From contig OZ020620.1 in assembly GCA_963971575.1 (NCBI GenBank), forward strand, positions 37,897,992 to 37,961,991: 64,000 bases of DNA. Direction: 5' to 3'. A program made the translations under genes and the position numbers. The notes below the pieces were generated by a model that worked only from the letters and a program-made list of their open reading frames with translations, was not told where the DNA came from and did not search any database. The DNA comes from Liopterus haemorrhoidalis (Eukaryota; Arthropoda; Insecta; Coleoptera; Dytiscidae). Position 1 is the stretch's first letter. Each line of letters opens with the position of its first letter. Of the stretch, positions 11,231 through 22,599 are shown piece by piece.

Positions 11231-11690
11231 TAGTTTGTCTTTGTGAAATTTTGTTTTAAACTTTGAAGAAGGAGGCAGAAACACTGATAGAACTTTTGAA
11301 ACAAGCTCTCGGAGATGATGCTCTAAGTTGAACTTTGTGCTTTAAGCTTCTCTGCCGTTTTCAAGAAGGTAGAAATACAAATAAGGATGATGAAATAGCA
11401 GATAGGCTCCTCATTTCTTAAACCAACGAAAAGGGTGTCCATACTCCCGGATTAATTCGTATCAATTGAAAATTGACTGTTAGAGAAGTTGCTGGAGAAG
11501 TAGGAGTATCATACTGGTCATGACAAGATATTTGGACCAATGTCGTCTATCACGAAAACGTACAAACTGATATTTTCTTTATGGTTCAGCAGTTTTTGGT
11601 AAAGTCCAAAGTCACTCAAGTTTCTTATTCGTTATAATCCCCTGATTTGACCCCGTTTGATTTTTAATTAAATTTTTGCAGCTTCCTTTT
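11231..11690 (+). pseudogene. Ancient mariner transposase relic
   Basis: The frame reads ETLIELLKQALGDDALS, then FQEGRNTNKDDEIADRLL, then KLTVREVAGEVGVSYWS. This is the order of the two helix-turn-helix halves of mariner (family pattern TFEMLQQAYGD..LSRTQ and LTVR.IAEE). Near 11590-11670 come VQQFLVKSKVTQVSYSL and SPDLTPFDF, corresponding to the YSPDLAPCDFF block with the third catalytic aspartate. Stops and an internal deletion make it dead. It is more decayed than the mariner copies at 12.9 and 17.8 kb. Confidence 0.6.
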
Positions 11691-11754
11691 GTAGCGTTTT
11701 TATAGATTCAAAGAAATTAAAATTAGTTTGGAACTATCACATCAACATAAGGTA

Positions 11755-12030
11755 GTACAACGAATTAAGGAACAGAATTAGAACTGTCGAGTTGGACTTT
11801 ATGAGAAGAATATGAGAAGTACACCAGAAAATATAGCATTACAACAGAGATAATGTGGATTGAAATGGAAGCTGCATTGACAATTACAAAATGGTTGGAC
11901 AATAAGGCTCTGAAATGGTACGGACGTTGAAGGATGAAGGAAAAAATGTAGCCAAAGTAGATGCAGAAGCAATGCAGAAAGGAAACCTACTTCCCAACAG
12001 TTGAGGCAGTTAGGATGGTTAAACATGTCT
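11755..12030 (+). pseudogene. LINE ORF2 C-terminal relic
   Basis: Decayed coding text in the style of the C-terminus of insect endonuclease-RT LINEs: RTVELDFMRR near 11790 and LKWYGR followed by RMKEEKMW-like text at 11905-11960. The family pattern is VEMDFLRR ... LKWYGHVQRM..ERWPK. Several stops interrupt it. Confidence 0.5.
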
Positions 12031-12114
12031 GAAAAAAGACACTTGCATTACGTATGTTTCATTCACAAAACCTTAAGCACAAATGAACCTAGCTATGTAG
12101 TCGAAAAAATCATT

Positions 12115-12467
12115 AAAAGATCACAAGTTAATAGTAAAAATACCAAAACTCTCACATGATCCATATTCCCAAACACCGGACAACCTTATTCAAAAAATCA
12201 TTTTCGTACAACGCTGCCACGATATACAACTCCATTCCTAAAAATCTTAAAATTGCCCAATTCAAAAAGCGACTCCGCCAACAAATGGTCCTACTGTGAG
12301 CTACATGGATCGATCCGTGTTTAATTAGACTGTGTATTGCATCAAGTAAACAATATTATTATTTGTTAACATTAAAAAATTACTAGTACTCGATTGTCTA
12401 CTAAATTGTAAAATAACATTAAGGTTAGGTGGTAGAGCAGTGTAAACTGAACCTTGCCAATAAAGAG

Positions 12468-12521
<54 letters not shown>

Positions 12522-12535
12522 AATCCATTGATCTC
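12115..12535 (+). pseudogene. CR1-like LINE 3' end with TTA-repeat tail
   Basis: The frame ending at the TGA near 12298 reads MIHIPKHRTTLFKKSF, YNAATIYNSIPKNLKIAQFK and KRLRQQMVLL. This is the characteristic last 60 residues of CR1/Jockey-type ORF2 proteins. After a 3' UTR of about 170 bp comes a pure trinucleotide run (about 12470-12520), the kind of microsatellite tail these LINEs use instead of poly(A). Confidence 0.65.
12470..12520. repeat. (TTA)n microsatellite
   Basis: About 17 uninterrupted trinucleotide units, probably the tail of the LINE relic just upstream. Confidence 0.95.
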
Positions 12536-12537
12536 CT

Positions 12538-12665
12538 AGAGGAAAGAGAAGAAGACCGTGAAATGGAAAACGTACATCAACAACTTATTGTGTGGAAAAG
12601 ACATATCTGAAGGAGACTGGGAAAAAGAGGAAAAGAAGAAAACTATCACAACATTAATAATTAAC
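12538..12665 (+). pseudogene. Tiny LINE C-terminal scrap
   Basis: Reads like SPRGKRRRP followed by WKTYINNL-type text, the RGRPRKTW-like motif near the end of endonuclease-RT LINEs. Too short for firm assignment. Confidence 0.3.
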
Positions 12666-12862
12666 ATAATACAATTGCGATTTTTGGATAACACTTTATA
12701 AGCTGAAATTTAACTATAAATAAATATTGCAAAATAAAGTTTATTAACCACAAAATACTAATATTGAAACCACCGGCATATTATTGACGCCACTGTGTTA
12801 TCGTCGGTAGATAATAGGATGGCTAATGCTAAATTATTAATATATGACATAACTTAAACATA

Positions 12863-13775
12863 GGAGGTGAGTAATTAAGTAACCGGACTGGTTTATTATT
12901 ATTATTATTTTGTTTTATACGAATAGAATTACAATTCAATATTGTCTTCCTAAAAATAACTTCCTTGAAAAGCCAAACAGCGCTGGAGACGGTTCTTCCA
13001 ATTATCATAGCAGTGCTGGAACTCGGAGACTGGAATAGCGTTCAGCTGCTCGGTTACGGACGTTTTAATGTTTTCGAGTGTCCCAAAATGCCGTCGCTTG
13101 AGTTAATTTTTCAATCTTGGGAAGAGGAAAAAGTCACAAGGACACAAGTAAGGCGAATAAGGCGGCTGAGGAGCCGCCGAAGTCACAAGAATGTTTTTAC
13201 TGGCCAAAAACTCGTTTATTGAAATTGCTGTATGACAAGGCGAATTGTCATCCCTAATTAATTGGTTAAAATCTGATGAACGGTAGTGTGAGTCAAATTC
13301 AACTCTTCCCCGATCATTCCGACTGTCAACCAACGATCTGAACGCACAAGATCCCGGATTTTGTCGACATTTTCATCGGTTCTTGAATATGAAGGCCTTT
13401 CGCTGCGTGATTCATCTTCAATCAACTCTCTTCCTTCTGAAAATGTTTTAAACCACCAAAAAAACTGGGTCCTTGACAAAACACTGTCTCCGTAGGCCTG
13501 CTGAAGTTTTGCAAAAGTTTCCGTTGCACTGTGCCCAAGACTGAAGCAAAACCTGATAGCACACCGTTGCTAAAATGAATGTCACTCATTTTTAGAATGC
13601 ACTAGAAAAAACTGTTTCACGAAAAAATCGTTACGGGCAACAAAATTACTTAAGCGAGTTCAAACTCGTACTGAAGGCGTATAACATGTTCTTCTGCCGT
13701 CCCTCCAAGTCCCGCGTCCCAAATGTTACCAGATCAAACGCTATGTTGCCAGTCCGCTTACTTAATTTACCCACG
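12863..13775 (-). mobile_element. Internally deleted mariner element
   Basis: The inverted ends are similar over about 26 bp (left GTAATTAAGTAACCGGACTGG-like; right, read inward, GTAAATTAAGTAAGCGGACTGG-like). A TA precedes the left end. The minus strand carries a mariner transposase: QRCAIRFCFSLGHSATETF, AYGDSVLSRTQFFWWFKTF, ENVDKIRDLVRSDRWLTVGM, LNLTHTTVHQILTN (13570-13258), then DDNSPCHTAISINEF with the second catalytic aspartate, and PYSPYLCPCDFFLFPRLKN with the third (to 13103). The central part with the first aspartate is missing, a frameshift lies just after the ATG, and L-C replaces the usual L-A in the PDLAPCDFF block. Confidence 0.85.
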
Positions 13776-13884
13776 TTTTGTGAATATACGAATGTTCACA
13801 AAACAATTACATCCCTTCCAATTAAAATTATTTTAAAATAATATACATTTTTGGAATGATGTTTTATGTGCCGTTAAATAAAAA

Positions 13885-14080
13885 ATTTGGCAAAGATTGA
13901 ACTAGAGAGATTAATTTTTCAAGGGAAATTTAATGGAAGATGGTCTCGTAGTCGATGTCCTGTCTAAGTGGACAGATCAAATTAAAGAAAACGCTTGCTC
14001 TGTTATAGAAGTAACAAGTGAGGCACAAAATTCTTGGAAGGATTTAATACGGAAGACATCATAGATCACAACTCTTCTGT
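13885..14080 (+). pseudogene. LINE C-terminal scrap
   Basis: Reads LERLIFQGKFNGRWSRSRCP, a stop, then WTDQIKENACSVIEVTSEAQ and WKDLIRKTS. This is the GKRSRGRP..RWTDQIK..A..W..L motif series at the end of insect LINE ORF2. No other parts of the element are present. Confidence 0.55.
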
Positions 14081-14708
14081 CTAGAAAATGACATAACTTT
14101 AGTTTTCAATTTTGTGTTACAAAATTTTTTATATTAGAGGAAGAGAACACAATTTATTCAATACTAAAATAATAAATCAATCAGTTTTGTAGGAGTTGAC
14201 GTTGACAAGTTAGACATAAATATAACCATTTTAATATCAACAATAAAAGCCTTGGAATATAAAATCTTCACGTAGGTATAAACATAAAACAAGCAGTTGA
14301 ATTAAAGATCGCTGTCCTCTGAAAGGCGACGTGTTCATTGAAATCTCTGCGTTTAAAACCCTCTGTGTGAGGCAAGTTAATCGCACAAGTATTCGGACCA
14401 CTCACGATTCTGGTTCATTTCCTCTGCTCGTTTCCGGTTGGAACACATGTGCACCGGATTCAGAACACAGGTCAAATGTCTTAAGACATCTTCCTGGTTT
14501 AGAGATTGCTTTTTAAAGTATTTAAGGTGAGTTATTGAATTTTTTAAATTCGGAAAATACACTGCTCGACCAAATAGCACGATACTTACAAACGGAGTTG
14601 GTGATATTACACAGTCAGCATATAATTTTTTAGGTCTTCGCCAAATATATTTACTGCCATCATGCAAGGTTTATTGAATTTGAATTTATTTTATTCATTG
14701 CAAGTAAC
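14081..14708. other. No recognised feature
   Basis: Short frames at 14331-14667 on both strands do not resemble known proteins. Confidence 0.4.
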
Positions 14709-14952
14709 TAAGGCCCAGTCTTTCCACCTTCAGATAAAGTCCCAGGTAACTATCTGACAGATAAGGATATTTGTAACTTCATCTGCTGAGTAAATGTCAT
14801 CCCTTCTTTCTATACAAATGTATCTATCGGATAGTTATCTATTGGATTCACTGACTGGTATTGACATTTATTCAGCAGATGAAGTTACAAATAACCTTAT
14901 CTGTCAGATAGTTACCTGGGACTTTAACTGAAGGTGGAAAGACCGGGCCTAA
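14709..14952. mobile_element. PIF/Harbinger-type MITE (238 bp) with TAA duplication
   Basis: The element 14712-14949 is nearly all inverted repeat: arms of about 88 bp (ends GGCCCAGTCTTTCCACC and, from the right, GGCCCGGTCTTTCCACC) around a centre of about 60 bp. The 3-bp target duplication TAA lies at 14709-14711 and 14950-14952. A TWA duplication and GG-starting TIRs are typical of PIF/Harbinger MITEs. It has no coding capacity. Confidence 0.9.
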
Positions 14953-15586
14953 GTCAAATACGCATTCGGACATTATGAAATCTCCAAACTAATTGCTCTG
15001 GTTGGTATTAATTTAAATAATTTAATACTTGCTTGATAGTAGAGGGCATGGTACTGAATACATTTGAACACTCGTAGTTTCTGAATGAATGTAGGTATGT
15101 ATGAATGAATGCTCTATATGTATTTATATGAATGTGATTTCTAAGTAGTTCTGGGACAGATCAAAGGAGTTGTATCTGTTATACATCAACTCAAACTCAA
15201 GTGTAGCGTGAAACTGTTGCTATCATCTCACACCCAACTTCTCAAACACAGTACAAGTATTTTAAAACTACTATCTATATACTAAATATTTAATATCTAG
15301 ATAATATATTAGAAATAACACCGTTGGTTCATGACTCCATTGTTGGTTTATAATTTATTGACGAAGTCGAAGACCCTGTAATGTTAACGTAAGGAAATTA
15401 TTGTATTTGTATACTAGTGCACCCGTTGCCAACTGTGTTGGCAAACAAATCATTACCTTAATGTGGAACTTGCTCGACACCTCAGACTTCTTTCTCTATC
15501 CATACGCCTAACTTCATCCAAAAAAAATTAAATTGAATCAACTCTTCGCGTATTATTAAAAACTGGACAAATAATGAGTATGGGGT
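14953..15586. other. No recognised feature
   Basis: AT-rich spacer between two MITEs. Nothing interpretable. Confidence 0.4.
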
Positions 15587-16037
15587 AGATTTACAATATC
15601 CCACTGAACACTGCGCATGCGTCACACACACGTCATTTGTTCAATATACAGAAATTCTAAACAGGTGGGACTGTGCAGAACTTTTAAAACACAATTTATT
15701 TTTAGGTGGTTTATAAAAAAATTAAATAAACAGTTATCAACCATAACCTAAGATAGTGTTTTTAAGGTGAATCACTGTCCCTGGCCCTGCACAGAACAGT
15801 TAAAATACAATTTATTTTTAGGTGGTTTATAAAAAAAATAAAATAAACAGTTATCAACCATAACCTAAGTCAGGGCTTTTAAGGTGAATCTAACCTAAAC
15901 TAAAAGGTAAATGATATTTTAATGTGACAAATAAACAGAAACCATTGTTTTAGAGTCACTGATAATTTTTGAATTATTTAGTGTAGTCGTTATGTGCTGC
16001 CATCTGTATAGAGTTTACAGTGGGATATTGTAAATCT
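15587..16037. mobile_element. TIR element (451 bp) with internal tandem duplication
   Basis: Perfect 20-bp inverted ends, AGATTTACAATATCCCACTG at 15587-15606 and its complement at 16018-16037. The target duplication is unclear (perhaps TA on the left, TT on the right). Inside, a block of about 115 bp with TTTATTTTTAGGTGGTTTAT and CAGTTATCAACCATAACCTA is present twice head-to-tail (about 15672-15785 and 15787-15895). Confidence 0.75.
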
Positions 16038-16049
16038 TGTTCTGGAAAT

Positions 16050-16213
16050 CGTAGAAACAGGGCCGGCTCAGAGGTCGGGACTTCGGGGATTTTTCCCGAG
16101 GCCCCGCGCTTAGGGGGATATTTCTAACAATTATTAGTAGCTAGGGCAAGTTTTTTACACCAAATGCATTATTTTCCCGAGGCCCCGCAAAACCCTCAGC
16201 CACTGCGTAGAAA
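16050..16213. mobile_element. hAT-type MITE (148 bp) with 8-bp TSD
   Basis: The element 16058-16205 begins CAGGGCCGGCTC and ends CAGCCACTG. The 8-bp flanks CGTAGAAA at 16050-16057 and 16206-16213 are identical. A duplicated motif CCCGAGGCCCCGC occurs inside. It resembles the MITEs at 31099-31222 and 53481-53854 in ending with CCACTG. Confidence 0.8.
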
Positions 16214-17818
16214 TAAAATATAATAAAGCATTGAAAAAATAATAATAAAGAAAAAAAAGTCACATTTTCTTACTTACTTTCATTAAAACCAAATATTTTT
16301 TAAAATAATTATTTTTCTGCTAATAATAATTTTAATCAAAAATGTCGAATATCACGGAAGGATAACGTTTTTCTGTGTTTTGTTTCGTAAAAAAACCGAT
16401 CCGTGTATTTCACAACTAAATTGATAATTGTGAAGTGATTTTTTAATGAAAAAAACAACTCAAGTCATTTTTACTAATTTATTGTCAACACTCAAAACAA
16501 AAATTCACAGCACACTACTGTCCAATACATAAATTAATACTACTATATAATAACTCTAAAATCAGAAATTATAAAAAGTGTTCGTAGAATATTCACTATT
16601 ATTGCATCTTATAATAATTATATAAAGTGTTCGTAGAAAATTCACTATTATTGCATCAACAATATATTTTTTGTATTTTAAACAATTTTGACATAAATAA
16701 TTAACATATGCGCGCCTCTATCGGGGAATGAAGAAACGACCGGTCGAACATACGAACATACAAACAGGCGTATTATATTATAGGATAATTTACTAATGAC
16801 CAGTTACTAAAGAATGAGTTAAATATTTTAACTCTAGTTAAATCAATTAGTTCTTTAGCAATACGGTTTGAGCGATAATGAACGTAACATTATACCTAGG
16901 TAATTCTATCGGTATAATTTTTACTGGAAAAATGTCAAAAAGTGACACTTAAGATATTTTTGAAAAATAGTAATAATCGGCTCAATTTTAACAATTAACC
17001 GTTAATCGAGGTTCTTTAACTGGATGGTTTACCGTAATGACAACTAAATTTTTTTGAATATATTATCGATATATCAACTACGATTGTTGCCTGTTATATT
17101 TCGGGATTACGCTAAACTAGTGCTGCCAATCTGGCAACTGATGCTTCTATCGTAAAGTTTAATATATTTAACGGTATAAGTACTATTACTATATAAGCGC
17201 TATTTGTGTTGTTTACAGTAACTTGAAAAAATTCATTTCGGCTAAAAATGGAATTATATCGTGAACATTTTCGAGCGATTATTTTTTACAACTTACGTCG
17301 ATTAACCCAACAACTGTGTTAGATTGTAAAATTATCGTGGTGAAATTTAACTTCCTAAATGGAAGTACCAATAATTATTTATATTCATGAAAATAACGGA
17401 ACATTAACACCTTCAATTTTTTCCCTGATTTATAACAGGAACTGATCTGATTTTGTCCGCATTGGAAAATATTTCCTTCCTCAACTATGAATTAAAAATT
17501 ATGGCAGAACGGATGCTTTCTGTAATTAGCTATCTAGAAATTATAATGTGTCTTAACATTTTTCTAAAATAATGGCCCGGATATCCATCGTTATAAACTG
17601 AATATTTCGGGTGTGCCCTAAGTATGTAAGGCCACTTATCATTCATAATTTCTTCAAGTATTTTAAGATACTTGAATGGATATTTGATGACCAAATACAG
17701 ACATTTCTTAAGTGGAAATGTTACTGTTAGCATTATTTTTAGACATATCATCAATAGCAGAGTACTAAAACAGAGAATAGCTCTTCTAGACATCTGACAC
17801 TATAACAGAGTCATTTAT
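16214..17818. other. No recognised feature
   Basis: AT-rich DNA. An 87-codon minus-strand frame (17530-17793) starts with a hydrophobic, signal-peptide-like stretch but matches nothing I know. Confidence 0.4.
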
Positions 17819-18436
17819 TAGGTCGTCAAGTATGAAATTTGTAGTAAAAAAGAAAACTTGGTTGATAACTTACAAATATAAGAAATTATTTTATTCGTAA
17901 AAGTATGCACCCATATTGTCTATACACTTTTGCCATTTACGCGGCAGGTTGTTCAGGCCGGTGGTATAAAACCCTGGGGAATGAGAATCAATGAATTCCT
18001 GGAAGGCATGTTTTACAGCATTGTCGGAATTAAACAGCCTAGATTGATCAACGACTCCTATCTTATTGCATGATAACGCTAGACCACACACTGCACAAAT
18101 GACTGTGGCAAAATTACAGGAATTACAAGAGTTGGAACTTCTACATCATCCTCTATACTCACCAGACCTAGCCCCCACTGACTACCACTTCTTCCGCAAT
18201 TTGGACAACTTTTTAATAGGAAAACTGTTTAATTCCGACAATGCTGTAAAACTGGCCTTCCAGGAATTCATTAACTCTCGTCCGCCAGGGTTTATACCAC
18301 AGGCCTGAACAACTTGCCGCTTAAATAGCAAAAGTGTATAGACAATATGAGTGCATACTTTGATGAATAAAATAATTCATTATATATCAACTAATTTTGC
18401 CTTTTTTTTCCTAAAAATTTCATCCTTGACGACCTA
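17819..18436. mobile_element. Foldback mariner: two transposase C-termini head to head
   Basis: The element 17821-18434 has ends GGTCGTCAAG and its complement, flanked by TA (17819-17820, 18435-18436), as in mariner. Both halves encode the C-terminal end of a mariner transposase pointing outward. The minus strand 18045-17891 reads LFNSDNAVKHAFQEFIDSH, FYTTGLNNLPRKWQKCIDN and a stop. The plus strand 18066-18308 reads HDNARPHTAQMTVAKL, YSPDLAPTDYHFFRNLDNF and LFNSDNAVKLAFQEFINS, then shifts frame where one T is missing. The plus half holds the second and third catalytic aspartates; neither half has the N-terminal DNA-binding part. A 3' half has therefore been joined to an inverted 3' half. Confidence 0.85.
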
Positions 18437-19666
18437 ATATCACCAACGGGGACTTGAGGGGACTCAGATACCTCACAATTCAACACTTTTTACTAGTCAG
18501 AACTGCGTGATTTAACGAGCTCGGCTACTTCGTTGGCCAAATACATTTTGATTGTTGAGTAAATAAATAAAACATCATTTTTGCTGACTGATAATATTTT
18601 CAATGACGCATTATTGAACATATGGTACGTTATTTTTATTATTGATTGTTTAATTTAAAAACTGTGGGAAAATGATCTTTTCATATTTTTGGCTAGATGA
18701 CAAGTAAATAAACAACCTCTTAAATAACTAAATAATTTGTAATAATCTTATGTTTCGCCGAAAGAGAATTATTTACTTTACTTTATCATAATAAACAAAT
18801 ATTTTAACGATGCAAATTTTTTGTTGGAAATTTAGCGAGCAAAATATAAAATTCCAAAATATTCGGGGATGAATCTATGTTGGGAAATTTTAGACTAAAC
18901 ATTTTTTTTCACACACTTAAAAATGGCAAATAAATATACAAAGTCGATTCAAAATAAATAATGTTCCTCTGAGAAGTGTATAATCATCGGGTGGTCGGAA
19001 GGATTTCTTGGAATAAACAGTTCCTCATTAAAAACATTATTATGTTGCTACCAAGAATAAAACATGGATGTAAGAAATGCTAGAGACATGAAGAACATGC
19101 AGTGGTTACTTCACTCACGTCCACCTTAATGAGACCACATTATACATTAACGATAATGATTTGAAAACAAAATAAAAACAACGCGAGGAAAAACCATCTA
19201 CAATGATGCTAAATTACGGGTTTTTCTTTAGAAAAATCTTGTATAACGCGTGGAAGTTATTAAGTAAAACATTGTTTTGAAAAATTTATAGCTTTGGATA
19301 TTTTAATTTATTTTTCAATAAATAACTTTCGTTTTATTTCTAATCCAAATAAGTTTTCTGTTAATTGTAATTAATTTTGTTTTTCGTTACAGGTAAGGAG
19401 TTTATATTTCTTTGGTTGAAGACATATGCCGTTTGGTAAGTCTCTATTCATAATTCATTGTCTTGATCAATAGACAATCAGGAATTGGTTGGGAAAACAA
19501 CTTAGCAGTGTGGGCGATTTTATGATTTACGTAATTCGGTTTAGCTAGTGGCCCTGCAACACTACCTATATTTACAAAATTCAAAATTAATATAATATAA
19601 TATATCATATTTATTTATTGACCACAATACAATACAATTAAATCGTTTACAGTCAGTCAAGCAAGT
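18437..19666. other. No recognised feature
   Basis: AT-rich sequence with no coding similarity. Confidence 0.4.
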
Positions 19667-20113
19667 GACTGTTCGTTGCTACAAGTATCGATATATAATA
19701 CTATATGCTTTCTCTGTCTATATCATTATAATTATTTGCATACCCATAGTAACGTATAGTGACGCAAGTTGACAACTAACCTTCCAAATTATTTTAATAA
19801 AAAACAAAACACTAGAAAGAAACGGCATGATTCGGAGATATCTTTACTAATTAGACCACGAAAATAAATTCACAGCAGTACTCAATAAGATAAGCGACTG
19901 TTCGTTGCTACAAGTATCGATATATAATACTATATGCTTTCTCTGTCTATATCATTATAATTATTTGCATACCCATAGTAACGTATAGTGACGCAAGTTG
20001 ACAACTAACCTTCCAAATTATTTTAATAAAAAACAAAACACTAGAAAGAAACGGCATGATTCGGAGATATCTTTACTAATTAGACCACGAAAATAAATTC
20101 ACAGCAGTACTCA
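19667..20113. repeat. Tandem duplication, 228-bp period
   Basis: The block starting GACTGTTCGTTGCTACAAG at 19667 is repeated from 19895. The two copies (19667-19885 and 19895-20113) appear identical base for base, so the duplication is recent or an assembly artefact. Confidence 0.92.
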
Positions 20114-20324
20114 AACAAACAAAATTATTAATTTTAAGGTAATAATTATAAATAAGGAAAAACTTATACTCATACGTAAATTTTGGATTATAATTTGTTG
20201 TTTAATTAAATTAAATTTTTGTTTCCCCTAAGTACAAAGTAATAAAATATTAATTAAAAATATATTTATTCATATAAGATATTGCTACAAGTTGTATTTA
20301 AATGTTTATTTTTATTTTAAAAAA

Positions 20325-20690
20325 TTAGTCACTGTAATGCATGATATCGTCGTCATCTGAACTATCGCTGTCATTTCTTGTATTTATTATTATTGGATTA
20401 ATATTATCAACAATCCTTTCCCTTTCCCACCATTCATTTATTAAATTTTCGATTTTTTTAACAGATTTTGCCCAAGTTCCACAACTAATTTGATCACAGG
20501 CTACTTGCCACATTTTCAAAACTTCGTTATCATTATATTCGTTTTGACCAATATGTCTATCATAATAATTTTTTGTTATACCCCTAATTAGTTCAATGTT
20601 GTTAAACTGGCAGTGAAAAGGAGGTAATCTTAGTACTTCATGATCATACGTTTGTGCCAATGTATCAATAAAATAAACTGGTTCAGATTT
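20325..20690 (-). pseudogene. IS630/Tc1-type (DDE_3-like) transposase C-terminus
   Basis: A minus-strand frame of 111 codons reads AQTYDHEVLRLPPFHCQFNN, IELIRGITKNYYDRHIG and ends with an acidic tail NDSDSSDDDDIMHYSD. The LRLPPFHC..NIELI block corresponds to the last catalytic segment of insect DDE_3-type transposases (pattern LRLPPYHCELNPIELIW), with the glutamate kept and the usual W changed to R. The helix-turn-helix and first two catalytic residues are missing upstream. The long acidic end is typical of that protein group. Confidence 0.7.
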
Positions 20691-21100
20691 TAATTTCTTT
20701 ATACATTTATATTTATAATTCTATATTTATACATTTATACATTTATAATTCTACAAATTGTTGATTCCGAAATCTTTAATGGACACAAGATAGAGAAATA
20801 AGTGGCCCATTGTTCTCTTTTTCGGAATTAAAATATTCCAGCAGATTTAAAATTAAAGTTTGTGAATTTAATAATTGGCCGCAAGGTCTATTAATTAATA
20901 TTATTAACAAACAATGACAGCTAAGACAAATAACAAAAAACATTTTTAAAATCGCTGAAAAATGGTAACTAGATTATTATATCAATGCATTACTTGATAC
21001 ATACATGTAACAGTCACCTATCAGCAATCCGACTATAGTGTAGATTTACACAAAAGAGTTACACATAGGTACAATTATTACTCAGATTATTAATCAGATA
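20691..21100. other. No recognised feature
   Basis: AT-rich, with short repeats of TATACATTTATA type near 20700-20750. Confidence 0.4.
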
Positions 21101-21103
21101 CAA

Positions 21104-21704
21104 AAAAAAAACTAATGATAATACTAAAAATTTAAATCAAAATATTCGGACACAGAGTACAATGGATTTTGAATTAGCACATCCTTCACAAACGCTTCAA
21201 ATTTATTTTGGGGTAAAAGTCTTACTGACTCTGGCAGTTTATTAAAGAATTTAATAGCGTAGTAGGTAGTGCTATTGCTGGATTTTGATAGACGGCTGAA
21301 TTTAGGATATATATCATTCTTGTATCTAGTATTATGATTATGAATGTCATTAAAAGATTTAAAGTTTTTATTTTTGTAATAAAAAATTAAACAGGCAAAA
21401 ATGTAGAGTGATGGCAGAGTCATAATTTGCAAAGATAAAAAAGATTTTTGACAGTCTGCTCTGTAAGAAAACCCTCAATGATCCTCACAGCGCGTCTTTG
21501 CAATGCAAAAATTCTATCAGCAGAGAACGAGTGTCCCCATGCTAAGAGGGCATAAGAAATATGTTGACAAGGAATTAAATTGGAAACACCATGTGGATTA
21601 TGTGAGCTATGTAGAACAATTTTCTTACTGAGAAATCTTGTGAACATAGTAACTAAAGATGTGCCCTTAGTAGCTTATTACTCACTTTTTCAATCACATA
21701 TTTC
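21104..21704 (-). pseudogene. CR1-like LINE 3' end with inverted 5' segment
   Basis: The minus strand 21565-21124 encodes the end of a LINE ORF2: HISYALLAWGHSFSADRIFA, QRRAVRIIEGFLTEQTV, then after a frameshift THNHNTRYKND-like text, SNSTTYYAIKFFNKLPESVR and stop. The piece that should precede it lies on the opposite strand at about 21566-21704: LNWKHHVDYV, then IFLLRNLVNIVTKDVPLVAY and YSLFQSHIS. The two pieces share the bases CATATTTC at the breakpoint. A 5' segment inverted relative to an intact 3' segment is the known product of twin priming during target-primed reverse transcription. Confidence 0.82.
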
Positions 21705-22480
21705 AAAATTCATCAAATATACGAATTCGTGGCGTGTACAAAGATTTTGGTCCAATATTGGACAAACAGTGATGTTCTTATGTCCAGTTCAGGACCAGAG
21801 TTCGGACATACGTCAAAAATTAAAAGTTAAAGCTCCTTTAGCTTACAAATGCATTTATGTGCCAGAAAACCTTAAGTAACGCACTACGTAACACTTGCAA
21901 ACGCGTGTGAAATCTAAATAAGGATGGAGATTTAAAATCGATTTTTATAAAGAGAATAACGTCATGGAGTAATCAAAGACGGCTCAAAATTTGTATTTTT
22001 TGTTGTTGTAAAATAATTTTCAAGATGTTTCCTCTCACTAAAAAACTTCTTCATTTGTCCGAATTATTCTGTTATGCTAAAAATTATTTCAAATGATTGT
22101 TAACGTATATGAACTTGAATCTTATTTGTTAACTGGTACAAGTTATAACGTTATTGTAGATTTTTCTGGTTGAGTTATTAGCAGAAATGTGATATGTAGT
22201 GAGCGTATCATGTACGTATACTGTTAGATGTCAGTAACTTGTCGCTAGAATGGCAGAACTGGAATGGCCAGTTGAAATAATAAAAACAACAACTATCATT
22301 CATTACCTCCAGATCACATCCGGATACAGCAGGAGATCGACAACCGATACCACTACCATCATGTGTACATAACAGTGTTGCCCAATCTAATGGATTAAGC
22401 AACGTCGGTGTTTTGTTTTAGAACATTTTGTTAGGACAGCTATTAATTCAATTAATTGTTGCTTCTATAGACAGGATAGT
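21705..22480. other. No recognised feature
   Basis: A plus-strand frame runs on to 21879 past the inverted LINE piece (FCPVQDQSSDIRQKLKVKA-like) but I cannot assign it. The rest is AT-rich. Confidence 0.35.
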
Positions 22481-22599
22481 GTTGAATGGTTTCATCGCTG
22501 GAGGCAATTCGGTTCTTTAAGATATTATGGTTGCGTAACAATTAGTGCTCTTTATGCAAAAAGTTTTGAAGCGGTATTTTTACGCACTCACCCAAAAGG

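Noticed and set aside
17530..17793. 87-codon minus-strand frame with a signal-peptide-like start
   Set aside because: No family recognised, no splice or neighbour context; kept only as a note in the spacer entry.
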